DNA of 64,000 nt from Niallia sp. Man26 (GCF_022049065.2 NZ_CP095744.1:1054001-1118000), one strand, 5' to 3'. Positions 1 through 7,956 are shown, counted from the first letter of the stretch. Made by a program: numbers and translations. The notes: generated by a model from the sequence alone, not told the origin.

Positions 1-221
1 CGAGGAAAGTATTATATATAAAGAGTTTATGTGTTGTTGAAACACATAGAAAGAAAGGTATTGGAAAAAAAATAATTAAATACATTTTTGATTTTGGAAG
101 AAGCCTTGAAGTTGATAGTATTGAATTGGGAGTATCCGAGGAAAATACAGCTGCCATTGGATTTTATAGGTCGATTGGGATGAAAACGAAGAGTAGAAAA
201 ATGGAGATTATATTGAACTAA
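1..221 (+). CDS. GNAT-family N-acetyltransferase, C-terminal part (5' end outside window)
   Basis: The frame is open from base 3 and stops at 219-221, so only the last 72 residues are present. They contain the acetyl-CoA binding loop of the GNAT fold, seen as VVETHRKKGIGKKI, and the downstream ELGVSEENTAAIGFYRSIGM block typical of motif B, where the acetyl-CoA enters and the FYRSIGM turn packs. The product should transfer an acetyl group to an unknown amine in the cytoplasm. A hairpin terminator follows directly, so this is the end of a transcription unit. The substrate cannot be told from this part. Confidence 0.85.
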   Translation, partial: RKVLYIKSLCVVETHRKKGIGKKIIKYIFDFGRSLEVDSIELGVSEENTAAIGFYRSIGMKTKSRKMEIILN

Positions 222-226
222 CTGGG

Positions 227-260
227 ACATTAATCTAAGTACAATTAATGTTCTTTTTTT
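227..260 (+). terminator. Rho-independent terminator of the GNAT gene
   Basis: ACATTAAT at 227-234 pairs with ATTAATGT at 244-251 and is followed by TCTTTTTTT. It begins 6 bases after the stop codon. Confidence 0.75.
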
Positions 261-275
261 ATTTGTAACTAAAAG

Positions 276-344
276 GGCAGCATTCCTGTAATAACTGAAG
301 AGAAGCTTTCTTGTTTCACAAACGTGGCATTTAGCTCAAGAAGG
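276..344 (+). repeat. Dispersed GGCAG repeat, copy 1 (two cores)
   Basis: First core GGCAGCATTCCTGTAATAA begins at 276. The second, GGCATTTAGCTCAAGAAGG, begins 50 bases later at 326 and lacks one G of GGCAG. The spacer TTTCTTGTTTCACAAACGT is shared with the copy at 19206. The same two-core arrangement recurs in most gaps of the first 20 kb. Confidence 0.7.
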
Positions 345-463
345 TTTTTTTAATGATCGAACGAATATTTAAGAGCAAGAAGCAAAACTTACGTGACGAA
401 TTTGTTTGAATCTTCATAGGAAGAGCTGGTTTGTAAGAGTAAATATGAAAGGGGAATCAAATC

Positions 464-1003
464 ATGAGCGAGGAAAATATGGAGGAATACTTCAATATAA
501 ATATTAAGATTATTCTTAAGGCGTTAACCGAAACTAAAAATACTGAAATATACTATTATGGTTCAAAAGTTGAGTATGGCTTTAATTTTAAAAAAGGTGC
601 AACAGATAAAGAAATTAGTTATTTGGAAAACAAAATTGGTTATAAGCTGCCAAATGATTATAAAGAATTTTTGCAATATACAAACGGATTAAAATTTCGT
701 CATTATGATGCTAAAATTTCCGATATAGAAGATATGCTTGAAAGCTATGAAATATTTGATTACCCAGATTATATGGTGGTTATTGGAACATCCTTGAGTT
801 CACAACTACAAATAGCTATTAATCTTCTTACTAATGAGGATGATAATAGAATTTATGTCGTCGATCCAATTGCAGATGATTACTTTGTTAGTATTAACAG
901 TAATTTCACTGAGTTTTTGAACAGATTTTTATCTTCATATGGTTCGGATTATTGGAATTGGGGAATAGACTCGACTAATAAAATTTTAAAAAACACTGAA
1001 TAA
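464..1003 (+). CDS. SMI1/KNR4 family protein (SUKH superfamily)
   Basis: The 179-residue product has the SMI1/KNR4 pattern: an N-terminal helix, then TDKEISYLENKIGYKLPNDY followed by KEFLQYTNGL, and a C-terminal F-x-EFLNRFL helix. This fold is common in bacterial immunity proteins that neutralise polymorphic or contact-dependent toxins, and in unrelated regulatory proteins. No toxin gene is adjacent, so a role as an orphan immunity protein is inference. It is cytoplasmic, with no signal peptide or membrane segment. The ATG at 464 follows AAAGGGGAA. It is one of three members of this family within 7 kb and is more diverged than the other two. Confidence 0.8.
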   Translation: MSEENMEEYFNINIKIILKALTETKNTEIYYYGSKVEYGFNFKKGATDKEISYLENKIGYKLPNDYKEFLQYTNGLKFRHYDAKISDIEDMLESYEIFDYPDYMVVIGTSLSSQLQIAINLLTNEDDNRIYVVDPIADDYFVSINSNFTEFLNRFLSSYGSDYWNWGIDSTNKILKNTE

Positions 1004-1120
1004 AAAAACTTAAAATACTAAAGTCTCTGTCATTCTTGTTTAACCCTAGGTAATTTTTTTAGGTTTGAAATAAAATACCCATTACAAATATAGGTTTATG
1101 AATAATTATACTTAAGCTAT

Positions 1121-1175
1121 AGGGGGCTTTCCTTCCTTTGTTATGTCGCTAAAATGGCAGTTTAGCTGAATAAGC
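1121..1175 (+). repeat. Dispersed GGCAG repeat, copy 2 (single core), in the 1004-1339 gap
   Basis: CTTTCCTTCCTTTGTTATG leads into GGCAGTTTAGCTGAATAAGC at 1156. Apart from this copy and a U-rich stretch at 1235-1247, I see nothing supported in the 336-base gap between the SMI1 gene and the HEAT gene. Confidence 0.6.
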
Positions 1176-1339
1176 TTGGGTAAAAATCAATTATTTCAAG
1201 ATGAAAGAATCTTTAATTAAATCAAATTAAGGCTTAGTGCTTTTTTTATTTAATTCTCTTTAAGTTTTAGAACGACAGGGAGTTTATTGCAAGTTCATTA
1301 TATAATAGAACTAAAAACTAACTGTGAGCAGGTGTTTTG

Positions 1340-2296
1340 ATGGTGAATGAGAGAGAACTGCTGAGTATAATCAGAGAAATGGATGGACCTGGCACTATTT
1401 ATAATGAAATGCAGGGAGTTTATACAAGTGAAGGATCTCCATCTTCGATTGCATACAATAAAGCAAGGTCGTTGACAGATACAACTTTAATTTCTTTTCT
1501 AAGTGACCTGTTAGAAAAAAGTAAAAAAGAATCAATTAAAAGGAATATCTATTTTATTCTAGGAAAAATTGGAGAGAATACAGGTGATAAGCGAGTTGTC
1601 GAGATTCTTTTACAAAGAATTGGAATAGAAACAAATAAATATACACTCGATACGATACTAGAAAGAATAGAAGAACAAGAAGTTATACCAGACTGTTATC
1701 CAATCATTAAATGTGTATCTGATGTAAGAGGGTCAGTCAGACATTCGGCTATTAACGCATTGGGAAGATGTAAAAATTCAGACGCAGAAGATGCATTAAT
1801 AAAAGTCATAAGGAATTCAAAAGATGAGTATGACCTTTGTTATGCCATTGGTTCTCTAAGTATGATGGGTGCTACTAAAGCTATTCCAGACATTCTTCCT
1901 TTATTTAAAAATGAAAAAGGGGAAGTAAGACGTGCTGCTCTTTGTGCTATTGATAAATTGGGTGGTTCTGCATTCCTTCCCCTTTATATGGAGGCCTTAG
2001 GCGATCGTTCATTATCTGTAAAATATTATGCTCTATTAGCTATTAAAGATCATGGGGATGAAACAGCTATCGATGTTGTATATAAACGAGTAAGAACGAT
2101 TTTAAGTAAAAAGCGGAAGATTAATAGTGACGAGTTAGTAGCAGCCTTTGAATTTCTGAATCAGTTCAAAAATCATGATGAGAAAATCGAAAAACTATTA
2201 GAATGGATAAAATCAAAAAAGTGGGATTTCCTTTCAGATACAGAAAAAGAAGGATTCAACAGTTGTTTTTCAACTAATGATCTATCTTACAGGTGA
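1340..2296 (+). CDS. HEAT-repeat (PBS-lyase type) protein
   Basis: The 318-residue cytoplasmic protein is built of short paired helices. The repeats show the typical D-V-R-x-x-A-x-x-A-L-G signature: DVRGSVRHSAINALGRC, then YDLCYAIGSL, GEVRRAALCAIDKLGG and LSVKYYALLAIKDHGD, roughly residues 130 to 250. Such alpha-solenoids bind other proteins or act as lyases and scaffolds; no catalytic motif is visible, so the function is unknown. An upstream in-frame TTG at 1337 exists, but the ATG at 1340 sits better behind AGCAGGTG. It stands alone between two copies of the dispersed repeat. Confidence 0.75.
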   Translation: MVNERELLSIIREMDGPGTIYNEMQGVYTSEGSPSSIAYNKARSLTDTTLISFLSDLLEKSKKESIKRNIYFILGKIGENTGDKRVVEILLQRIGIETNKYTLDTILERIEEQEVIPDCYPIIKCVSDVRGSVRHSAINALGRCKNSDAEDALIKVIRNSKDEYDLCYAIGSLSMMGATKAIPDILPLFKNEKGEVRRAALCAIDKLGGSAFLPLYMEALGDRSLSVKYYALLAIKDHGDETAIDVVYKRVRTILSKKRKINSDELVAAFEFLNQFKNHDEKIEKLLEWIKSKKWDFLSDTEKEGFNSCFSTNDLSYR

Positions 2297-2385
2297 CAAG
2301 AATTTCCTATCAAAAGGGTTAGGAAAATTATAATGGATTTGGATTTTTAGATTGCAATTTAACTTCCATAATTAAACTATCCGTG

Positions 2386-2418
2386 CCTTCCTTAGTTAAC
2401 TAGGAAGGTCCTTTTCTT
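2386..2418 (+). terminator. Terminator after the HEAT-repeat gene
   Basis: CCTTCCTTAG pairs with CTAGGAAGG across GTTAAC at 2386-2408, followed by the T-rich TCCTTTTCTT. Confidence 0.55.
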
Positions 2419-2451
2419 ATGTAACAATCACGGCAGTTTAGTGAAAGAAGG
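2414..2451 (+). repeat. Dispersed GGCAG repeat, copy 3 (single core)
   Basis: TTCTTATGTAACAATCAC leads into GGCAGTTTAGTGAAAGAAGG at 2432. The repeat begins within the U-tract of the preceding terminator, an arrangement also seen at 14006. Confidence 0.65.
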
Positions 2452-2505
2452 TATTCTATTCTCCACATAGAAATAATTATTATCAAACATTCCTGGGAGG
2501 GGAAA

Positions 2506-3129
2506 ATGAACCAATTTAGAGGGATCATACTGGAGGGCTACTCAAACGCTGGAAAAACATCTGTACTAAAATCATTAAAGCAACTACAAGCTGTTGATGA
2601 TTATGCTGAACGAAGTATTGTTGTACTTAGTGAGCATTACTCCCAAATTATTCATAGAGCCAATGGAGAATTAAGAACACTAAACCAGAAAGAACATATT
2701 CAACTTCTAAAAGACAGAGTAACGATGTTGAAAAAATTAAGTGATTGGGAAAAGGAACTGGGACAACAACAACGTTCAAAAGGAATCTTTTTTATTTTAG
2801 AAAAATTTCACTTAAATCATAGAGTGGCATTTTCCGATTCTGAATTGTACGAAGTTAAACAAATAGAATTGGACTTATTTGAGATGGGGGCAAGGTGTGC
2901 GTTACTCACAATTTCTCCTGAGACTGTGGAAAAAAGAATAAAAAGTAGAAACCCTGAAGAATGGGCTGAAAAATCAGCAGAAGAAATTAAAACTGCTTGT
3001 GATTTATTAATAAAACAACAACATAAACTTAGGAGACAAGCCAGGCAATCAATCATTCCAACCATTGAAGTTAATACTGATAATAAAGACTGGGATGCTT
3101 ACGCAAAGAAGATTTACTTCTTCAATTAA
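2506..3129 (+). CDS. P-loop nucleoside or nucleotide kinase-like protein
   Basis: The 207-residue protein opens with the Walker A loop EGYSNAGKTSVLKSL (residues 9-23), which binds the phosphates of ATP. The layout, with a hydrophobic strand before a likely second acidic strand (FFILEKFHLNH, near residue 95) and an Arg-rich lid (VEKRIKSRNPEEW), resembles thymidylate or other small nucleoside kinases. The phosphate acceptor cannot be identified. The start is ATG at 2506 after GGGAGGGG. It is a single-gene unit, with the dispersed repeat on both sides. Confidence 0.7.
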   Translation: MNQFRGIILEGYSNAGKTSVLKSLKQLQAVDDYAERSIVVLSEHYSQIIHRANGELRTLNQKEHIQLLKDRVTMLKKLSDWEKELGQQQRSKGIFFILEKFHLNHRVAFSDSELYEVKQIELDLFEMGARCALLTISPETVEKRIKSRNPEEWAEKSAEEIKTACDLLIKQQHKLRRQARQSIIPTIEVNTDNKDWDAYAKKIYFFN

Positions 3130-3197
3130 TGTCTTAAGGGTAAAATTTAGGATGTCATTATTGGGGGAGTCATTCCTTTCTCTTAAGGAACAATCTA

Positions 3198-3248
3198 GGC
3201 AGCATTCCTATAATAAATAAAAACTAGCTTATGGCAGAAACAGGGCAG
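3198..3248 (+). repeat. Dispersed GGCAG repeat, copy 4, split by IS110 copy 1
   Basis: First core GGCAGCATTCCTATAATAA starts at 3198. The second core GGCAG at 3244-3248 is interrupted by the insertion sequence, and its expected remainder TTTAGTGTAATAAG resumes at 5070. Joining the two sides restores a normal two-core repeat of the type seen at 10820, with a spacing of 46 bases. Confidence 0.7.
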
Positions 3249-3287
3249 CATTCCTGTAATAAGTGAAAATGGGATTTGAAAGAAAAA

Positions 3288-3359
3288 AGACCTCTTGATA
3301 AGATAAATGTGTCCTCAGCTGGCCAGCTAAAAAGGGACAAAATATCTACTCGGAGGTCT
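3288..3359 (+). promoter_or_regulatory. Leader hairpin covering the transposase ribosome binding site
   Basis: AGACCTC at 3288-3294 is complementary to GAGGTCT at 3353-3359, which includes the Shine-Dalgarno GGAGG at 3352-3356. Inside lie a GTCC/GGAC pair (3311-3314 and 3335-3338) and the palindrome AGCTGGCCAGCT (3317-3328). A transcript entering from outside would fold and hide the ribosome site. The same layout occurs in the other two copies. Confidence 0.55.
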
Positions 3360-3363
3360 CACT

Positions 3364-4659
3364 ATGAATTATAACCAAAATCATAAAATAGCTCAAATCA
3401 CACCTAAAACTTTAGTAATAGGTATTGATATTGCCAAACATCATCATGTAGCTAGAGCGCAGGATTATCGTGGAATAGAACTAGGTACTACTTGCTTTTT
3501 TGATAATACCCAAGAAGGATTTAAGACATTTATTGATTGGGTTAATCAAATAAAAGAGTCATGCGAAATGGAGTCTGTCATTACTGGAATGGAGCCTACA
3601 GGCCATTATTGGCTTAATTTAGCTCATATTCTAAAGGAGGAACAGATTAAGTTCGTCACGGTCAATCCTTTACACGTCAAGCACAGTAAGGAGCTAGACG
3701 ATAACTCTCCAACTAAAAACGATGTAAAAGACGCAAAAGTCATTGCACAACTAGTCAAAGATGGTAGATACGCCGAACCAACGATACCACAAGGAGTTTT
3801 CGCGGAACTGCGTGTGGCTAAAAAATTACGCGATTTATTAAATGTAGACTTACAAATTGTGCAGGGACAGGTACACAACTGGATTGATCGATACTTTCCA
3901 GAGTTTTTTACCGTTTTTAAAAGTTGGGAAGGGAAGGCAGCTCTTCATTTATTAAAGCTTGAAGCATTACCGGAAGAATTGGTTAGATATACAGAAGAAG
4001 AATTACTTGAATACCTTAGGCAAGCAGTGAAACGTAGTATAGGGATTAAGAAGATTCAAGCCTTAAAAGAAGTAGCCAATCGCTCGATTGGCATCCGACA
4101 GGGTGCCATGATGGCTAAAATGGAATTAAGAACCTTAATCCAAAAGTATGAACTCATTCAAGCCAAGTTCGAAGAGCTTGATCAAACTCTGGATACTCTG
4201 CTTCAAGATATTCCAGGCGTTGATCAAATGTTAGAGATAACAGGAATTGGGCGCGATACAGTGGCGGGTTTCTTCGCTGAGGTAGGCGATTTGAGTGAAT
4301 ACAATCATCCCCGTCAGATAACCAAACTGGCAGGACTCAGCTTAAAAGAAAATACATCAGGTAAGCATAAAGGGAGGACCAGAATAACCAAACGTGGTCG
4401 AAAGAAATTACGAGCATTGTTATTCCGGGCATCTATGATTCTAGTAGCCAAGAATAAAGCCTTTAAAGCCTTACATCATTACTACACAACGAGATCTGAC
4501 AATCCGTTGAAAAAGATGCAGTCTTTAATTGCTTTGTGTAATAAGCTCATCCGTATACTCTTCTCTATTGGTAAGAAACAGTTTGTGTTTCAAGAGGATA
4601 AGATGTTGAAGGACATCCCCCATATGCATGTATTTATCCAAGAACCAGTAGCAGCGTAA
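3364..4659 (+). CDS. IS110-family transposase (DEDD recombinase), copy 1
   Basis: The 431-residue recombinase has an N-terminal RuvC-like DEDD domain with acidic residues visible at D22 (VIGIDIAKHH), E77 (TGMEPTGHYW), D120 and D123 (KNDVKDAKV). It has a central coiled region and a C-terminal Transposase_20 domain with the conserved serine at S332 in ENTSGKHKGRTR. In this family the enzyme, guided by an element-encoded RNA, joins the element ends to a specific target. ATG 3364 follows GGAGG. The C-terminal domain also contains the helix-hairpin-helix motif IPGVDQMLEITGIG. It is identical in protein sequence to copy 2. Confidence 0.97.
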   Translation: MNYNQNHKIAQITPKTLVIGIDIAKHHHVARAQDYRGIELGTTCFFDNTQEGFKTFIDWVNQIKESCEMESVITGMEPTGHYWLNLAHILKEEQIKFVTVNPLHVKHSKELDDNSPTKNDVKDAKVIAQLVKDGRYAEPTIPQGVFAELRVAKKLRDLLNVDLQIVQGQVHNWIDRYFPEFFTVFKSWEGKAALHLLKLEALPEELVRYTEEELLEYLRQAVKRSIGIKKIQALKEVANRSIGIRQGAMMAKMELRTLIQKYELIQAKFEELDQTLDTLLQDIPGVDQMLEITGIGRDTVAGFFAEVGDLSEYNHPRQITKLAGLSLKENTSGKHKGRTRITKRGRKKLRALLFRASMILVAKNKAFKALHHYYTTRSDNPLKKMQSLIALCNKLIRILFSIGKKQFVFQEDKMLKDIPHMHVFIQEPVAA

Positions 4660-4699
4660 TCACTATTAAACTAAACTTTTAACAAATAGATTTGAACAG

Positions 4700-4895
4700 A
4701 TGAACAGACAAAATCAGCATGGGATTAGTCGGCAACGGAACTAACGTAAGGACAATGATCCTGTAGGGCAGCATGACCGACATCCACCTTATGGAAAGGT
4801 TGAACGAAGGAATGTAGGAGCGTAGACTCTGTGAGACTTGGGAGGGTAGACCCCCGTAAGAGATGTGGACATCCATTGGTGCGTACATACCTATT
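4700..4895 (+). ncRNA. Probable bridge (seek) RNA of IS110 copy 1
   Basis: This stretch downstream of the transposase is richer in G and C than its surroundings and folds into nested stems. GTCGG (4728-4732) pairs with CCGAC (4777-4781), and AGGA (4749-4752) pairs with TCCT (4759-4762). The internal loop between them has ACTAAC (4740-4745), complementary to GTTAGT-like sequence right of the insertion, on one strand, and GGGCAGCAT (4766-4774), identical to the left flank plus element start, on the other. A second stem-loop domain follows to about 4895. The structure is known for the family; the exact ends are my estimate. Confidence 0.65.
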
Positions 4896-5157
4896 TATCC
4901 AACTTTTTGAAATGAACCGAAGGTTGGCTGGTTTCTTGTGCTCATTTTTTCGTAAACAGCTTGATTGTGTTCTTTTCTCTCTAACCAAATCTGTAAAGTT
5001 AAACAAGTTAGGTAGCAATATGGAGAAAAACTGCGTATTTAAGAGATAAGTGTTTGTTTATTGAGGGAGTTTAGTGTAATAAGAAAAACTACTCTTTTGT
5101 AATATAGTCATTGATGTTAAAATATTCCTAAAAATGAGAAAATATAGGTGATTTTAC

Positions 5158-5649
5158 ATGAAGTATAGTGTGCATAGAATGACTCAGGAAGATATAAAGC
5201 AAGTTCAAGAAGTTGCAAAAAAAAGTTGGAACAGTACATATGAGGGAATTATTCCAATGGAAATTCAAGAACGCTTCCTAGATACAGCTTACAATGATGA
5301 AATGATGCTAAGACGTTATAAAAAATCTATCGTTTTGGTTGCCAAACATGATGGAATAGTCCTAGGCTTTGCAAATTTTTCAACAGTAAGCAATGATGGG
5401 AAATCTGAGTTGGCAGCAATTTACTTACTACCACAATATCAAAGGAAAGGAATAGGCAGTTCTTTGTTACAAGAGGGTATTTCAATATTAGATGGAGTAA
5501 AAGAGGTTTTTATTAACGTAGAAAAAGAGAATAATCTAGGAAGGAAATTCTATGAAGCTAAAGGGTTTACAATAGTTAATGAATTTGATGATAATTTTGA
5601 TGGTCATATTTTAAAAACCGTAAGAATGACCCTAAAAGTCAGAGCATAA
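5158..5649 (+). CDS. GNAT-family N-acetyltransferase
   Basis: A full-length 163-residue GNAT enzyme. The acetyl-CoA loop is visible as LAAIYLLPQYQRKGIGSSLL (about residues 91-110), and the C-terminal block as NVEKENNLGRKFYEAKGF. The N-terminal MKYSVHRMTQEDIKQVQEVA is the usual first strand and helix. The acceptor is unknown. ATG 5158 follows AATATAGGTGAT. The gene lies immediately beyond IS110 copy 1, and its promoter region begins inside the interrupted repeat. A GC-rich terminator follows. Confidence 0.88.
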   Translation: MKYSVHRMTQEDIKQVQEVAKKSWNSTYEGIIPMEIQERFLDTAYNDEMMLRRYKKSIVLVAKHDGIVLGFANFSTVSNDGKSELAAIYLLPQYQRKGIGSSLLQEGISILDGVKEVFINVEKENNLGRKFYEAKGFTIVNEFDDNFDGHILKTVRMTLKVRA

Positions 5650-5650
5650 G

Positions 5651-5673
5651 GACGCTTTGGAAGCGTCTTTTTT
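5651..5673 (+). terminator. Terminator of the GNAT gene
   Basis: GACGCTT and AAGCGTC form a 7-bp stem with a TGG loop, followed by TTTTTT, starting one base after the stop codon. Confidence 0.85.
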
Positions 5674-5739
5674 AATTGTACTCAAATGGTTATCAATTTT
5701 CTGTATCCTTTTGCCAAGAGAAGGTTTTATTACTTCTTC

Positions 5740-5784
5740 TATGTTATTACTACTGGAACTATAATGGCAGGTTAGCGTAAATAG
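5740..5784 (+). repeat. Dispersed GGCAG repeat, copy 5 (single core)
   Basis: TATGTTATTACTACTGGAAC leads into GGCAGGTTAGCGTAAATAG at 5766. Confidence 0.55.
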
Positions 5785-5914
5785 AAAACATAATAGAATA
5801 CTTATCAGTCCGCATTTTTAATCAGGCAAAAAAGCAGTATAATAATCTAGGTCCTAATAATTAAAATGCTGGGCCGTAACATTAAACATGATATACAAAA
5901 TAGAAGGTGTAATA

Positions 5915-6355
5915 ATGGATTTAAATGTTTTAAAAGTTTTTAGGCGCTATCCTGAAGAGGCTATAATTGGCGATGGAATTACTCAGGAAAACCTAGATCA
6001 ATTAGAAAGAATACTAAATGTTAAGTTACCTAAAAGTTACAAAGAATATCTTTTAACATTTGGTTACGGCGGTATATTTGGACGATATATTTTAGGTTTG
6101 GAAGAACCTCCAAAGGAAGGTTCAGTAATTGACTCTACGAGGGAATATCTACAAAAAGGATTACCAAAAGGGTTTGTTGTAATTGAAGACGTACACGAAT
6201 TTTTATACTGCCTTAATACAAATGAACTAAATGAAAAGTTTGAATGTCCTGTGGTTTCCTTTTTTCCACATAGCAAACCTTCTATCCGTGTAGATTATTC
6301 ATCCTTTAAGGAATTCTTAGAAGACTTAATTGAAGAAGGTATTGATAACCTATAA
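5915..6355 (+). CDS. SMI1/KNR4 family protein, tandem paralogue 1
   Basis: The 146-residue product shows the family pattern: a GITQENLDQLERILNVKLPK helix, then SYKEYLLTFGYGGIFG, a central IEDVHEFLYCLN strand-turn and the C-terminal YSSFKEFLEDLIEEG helix. The fold is typical of toxin-immunity proteins. I prefer ATG 5915 behind AAGGTG over the upstream in-frame ATG at 5888, because it matches the length of the downstream paralogue. The next gene encodes a clearly related protein sharing blocks such as LPKGF-VIEDVHEF-YCLNT and ECPVV. No toxin gene lies nearby. Confidence 0.82.
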   Translation: MDLNVLKVFRRYPEEAIIGDGITQENLDQLERILNVKLPKSYKEYLLTFGYGGIFGRYILGLEEPPKEGSVIDSTREYLQKGLPKGFVVIEDVHEFLYCLNTNELNEKFECPVVSFFPHSKPSIRVDYSSFKEFLEDLIEEGIDNL

Positions 6356-6446
6356 TAACAATGGGTTTTTTAATAGAAATCTTAAATAATTGTGCCAAAG
6401 AATGAATCGTTAAATGGTTACCATTTGTAAGGAGCCATTGTTAAAA
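6355..6446. repeat. Inverted repeat in the gap between the two SMI1 paralogues
   Basis: TAACAATGG at 6355-6363 is matched by its complement CCATTGTTA at 6438-6446. The palindrome AAATGGTTACCATTT lies between them at 6412-6426. This gap lacks the GGCAG repeat. It could act as a terminator structure (T-run after the first arm) or an operator. Confidence 0.4.
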
Positions 6447-6615
6447 AAACCTTATAGTTTTGCATTATTCTTAAAGATCCATAGAGTATAATGTTTACTT
6501 TTCTCACTTCAATCATTGCTCCTGCTCTATTATTGAAATTAGGAGTAACTATCGAGAAGTAGAGCATTGTAATTGAAGCAGTATTAAAAAATATACATAT
6601 AGTTGGTGAAGGTTC

Positions 6616-7053
6616 TTGAATGATATAATAAATACCTTTCTCCTTAATTATCCAGAGGAATATACTATTGGAAAAGGCATAAAAGAAGAAACCATTCTAA
6701 GTTTGGAAAATATGTTGGACGTAACATTACCCAAAAGTTATAAGCAATTTTTAATCAGATATGGTTTTGTTGAAATGTTTGGTAGAACAATTTTTGGATA
6801 CGAGCCTCCAGATGAGACTACAGTCTTGGGATATACGGAGAAATTCCTAAATCTTGGTTTACCTAAAGGTTTTATTGTAATTGAGGATGTACATGAATTT
6901 ATATATTGCCTAAACACTGATGAAATGAACGACAACTTAGAATGTCCAGTGGTTTGCTATTTCCCTTATGGCAACCCATCGTACAATGTTGAATATTCAT
7001 CTTTCGAAGAATACTTGGTAGATAACATTGAAGAAGGTTTAGAAAACCTATAA
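6616..7053 (+). CDS. SMI1/KNR4 family protein, tandem paralogue 2
   Basis: The 145-residue protein is similar in sequence along its length to the preceding gene product: LPKSYKQFLIRYGF, LPKGFIVIEDVHEF, YCLNTDEMND and ECPVVCYF align without gaps. The reading frame begins with a TTG at 6616 close behind GTGAAGG; the start is therefore less certain than the body of the protein. It is a cytoplasmic protein with no membrane segment. Tandem diverged copies of this family are typical of immunity gene clusters that collect protection against toxin variants, but no cognate toxin is seen here. Confidence 0.8.
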   Translation: MNDIINTFLLNYPEEYTIGKGIKEETILSLENMLDVTLPKSYKQFLIRYGFVEMFGRTIFGYEPPDETTVLGYTEKFLNLGLPKGFIVIEDVHEFIYCLNTDEMNDNLECPVVCYFPYGNPSYNVEYSSFEEYLVDNIEEGLENL

Positions 7054-7269
7054 AAAAGTGGTGTTCAGGAACAGTCGGGGGCATGTTAATATTATTAATT
7101 TAAACGGAAATTTTTATTCATAGAGTAAAGATGGATTTTTACATAGCAATTTTAGGATCGTAAAAGGGATTCTTTTTTTGATTAAAGGGTGAGTTTGTGA
7201 ATAAGTTCATTTAAACACTTATATCTCTTATAGGGCTATAGAGGAGAAGGAGAAACTTGTGTAGAGAAT

Positions 7270-7356
7270 CTTTTTCGTGTAACAAACCTGGCAGCCTTCC
7301 TGTAAGAAATGTGAAAATAGTTTATGGAAGAAACGTGGCAGTTTAGTGGATGAAGG
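7270..7356 (+). repeat. Dispersed GGCAG repeat, copy 6 (two cores)
   Basis: TTTTTCGTGTAACAAACCT leads into GGCAGCCTTCCTGTAAGAA (7290). The spacer ATAGTTTATGGAAGAAACGT follows, then GGCAGTTTAGTGGATGAAGG (7337-7356). Core spacing is 47 bases. Confidence 0.7.
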
Positions 7357-7437
7357 CAAAAGGCTACTGCAGAGAAAAATATCTGCGGACTGTTGTTTTA
7401 AAGAAGATAGTTATATAATGTACTTACAGGGTTATAA

Positions 7438-7680
7438 TTGTATTTTTTTGTAAAAAGACTAAAATATATAATTGAAGTATTTATAATAAAAAGAGGTATA
7501 TTATTTAAAATTCTTGTCGCCCTAATATTAATATTAAATGTAATTTTTCTTACAAATATAATTGATAATTTGTTGGTCATTTTAAGTATTTGGGTTGCAA
7601 ATGGGATTGCTATTTCTTTTCTTCTCTTTGATAAAGATGAAAAAGATCTAAAAGAATCTAAAATATTAGGAGTTAATTAA
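7438..7680 (+). CDS. Small hypothetical membrane protein
   Basis: The 80-residue frame encodes two hydrophobic segments (ILFKILVALILILNVIFL and LLVILSIWVANGIAISFLLF) ahead of a short charged tail, so a two-pass membrane protein is predicted. The frame starts with TTG 7438 and the ribosome site is weak, so the true start may be later. TATAAT-like sequence lies 20 bases upstream. I do not recognise the family. It sits alone between two repeats, as its neighbours do. Confidence 0.5.
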   Translation: MYFFVKRLKYIIEVFIIKRGILFKILVALILILNVIFLTNIIDNLLVILSIWVANGIAISFLLFDKDEKDLKESKILGVN

Positions 7681-7717
7681 AAAATCTTACCTTAATTATT
7701 AAGTTGCTGATTAAAGG

Positions 7718-7763
7718 GGTGTTACCTTAGGGTTGAATAAAGGTAACGCCATTTCTCTTTTGA
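7718..7763 (+). terminator. Terminator after the small membrane protein gene
   Basis: GGTGTTACCTT (7718-7728) pairs with AAGGTAACGCC (7740-7750) with one G-T pair, followed by ATTTCTCTTTT. Confidence 0.7.
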
Positions 7764-7771
7764 TTATCATT

Positions 7772-7839
7772 AGCAGCATTCCTTTAATAAATGGAAACTA
7801 GCTTATGTTAGAAACAGAGCAGCATTGTAAAAGAAGGAA
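7772..7839 (+). repeat. Dispersed GGCAG repeat, copy 7 (two cores, slightly diverged)
   Basis: AGCAGCATTCCTTTAATAAA at 7772, spacer with GCTTATGTTAGAAACAG, then AGCAGCATTGTAAAAGAAGG at 7818. Core spacing is 46 bases. Confidence 0.65.
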
Positions 7840-7956
7840 TAAAAGAAGGAATATAAAATAGGCACTTACAATGGATTGATTAGTCTGGTACAATTGTTAT
7901 GCTACTTTTTACCAACTGTTTTATTGTAATAGCTTTAATTCATGGAGAGTGAAGTA

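Larger units (their letters stand above)
3249..5069 (+). mobile_element. IS110-family insertion sequence, copy 1 (IS1111-like layout)
   Basis: Boundaries were set by comparing the three copies. Left identity begins after GGCAG and right identity ends at TTGAGGGAG, giving 1821 bp. There are no long terminal inverted repeats and no target duplication, as expected for this family. The transposase gene is followed by about 410 bases of structured non-coding DNA, the arrangement of the IS1111 subgroup in which the guide RNA lies downstream of the transposase. The sequence appears identical to copy 2 at 11375, which implies very recent movement. The exact left edge is uncertain because the first bases resemble the host repeat. 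Confidence 0.85.

Noticed and set aside
3249..3290. IS110 left boundary placed further right, making CATTCCTGTAATAAGTG host sequence
   Set aside because: Not fully excluded. All three copies share this block while host cores vary, and right flanks resume directly after GGCAG, so the boundary after GGCAG fits better.
4679..5049. Short ORFs on both strands in the IS110 3' non-coding end
   Set aside because: They overlap each other, have no ribosome sites or recognisable domains, and the region is better explained as a structured guide RNA. The same applies at 12805-13175.
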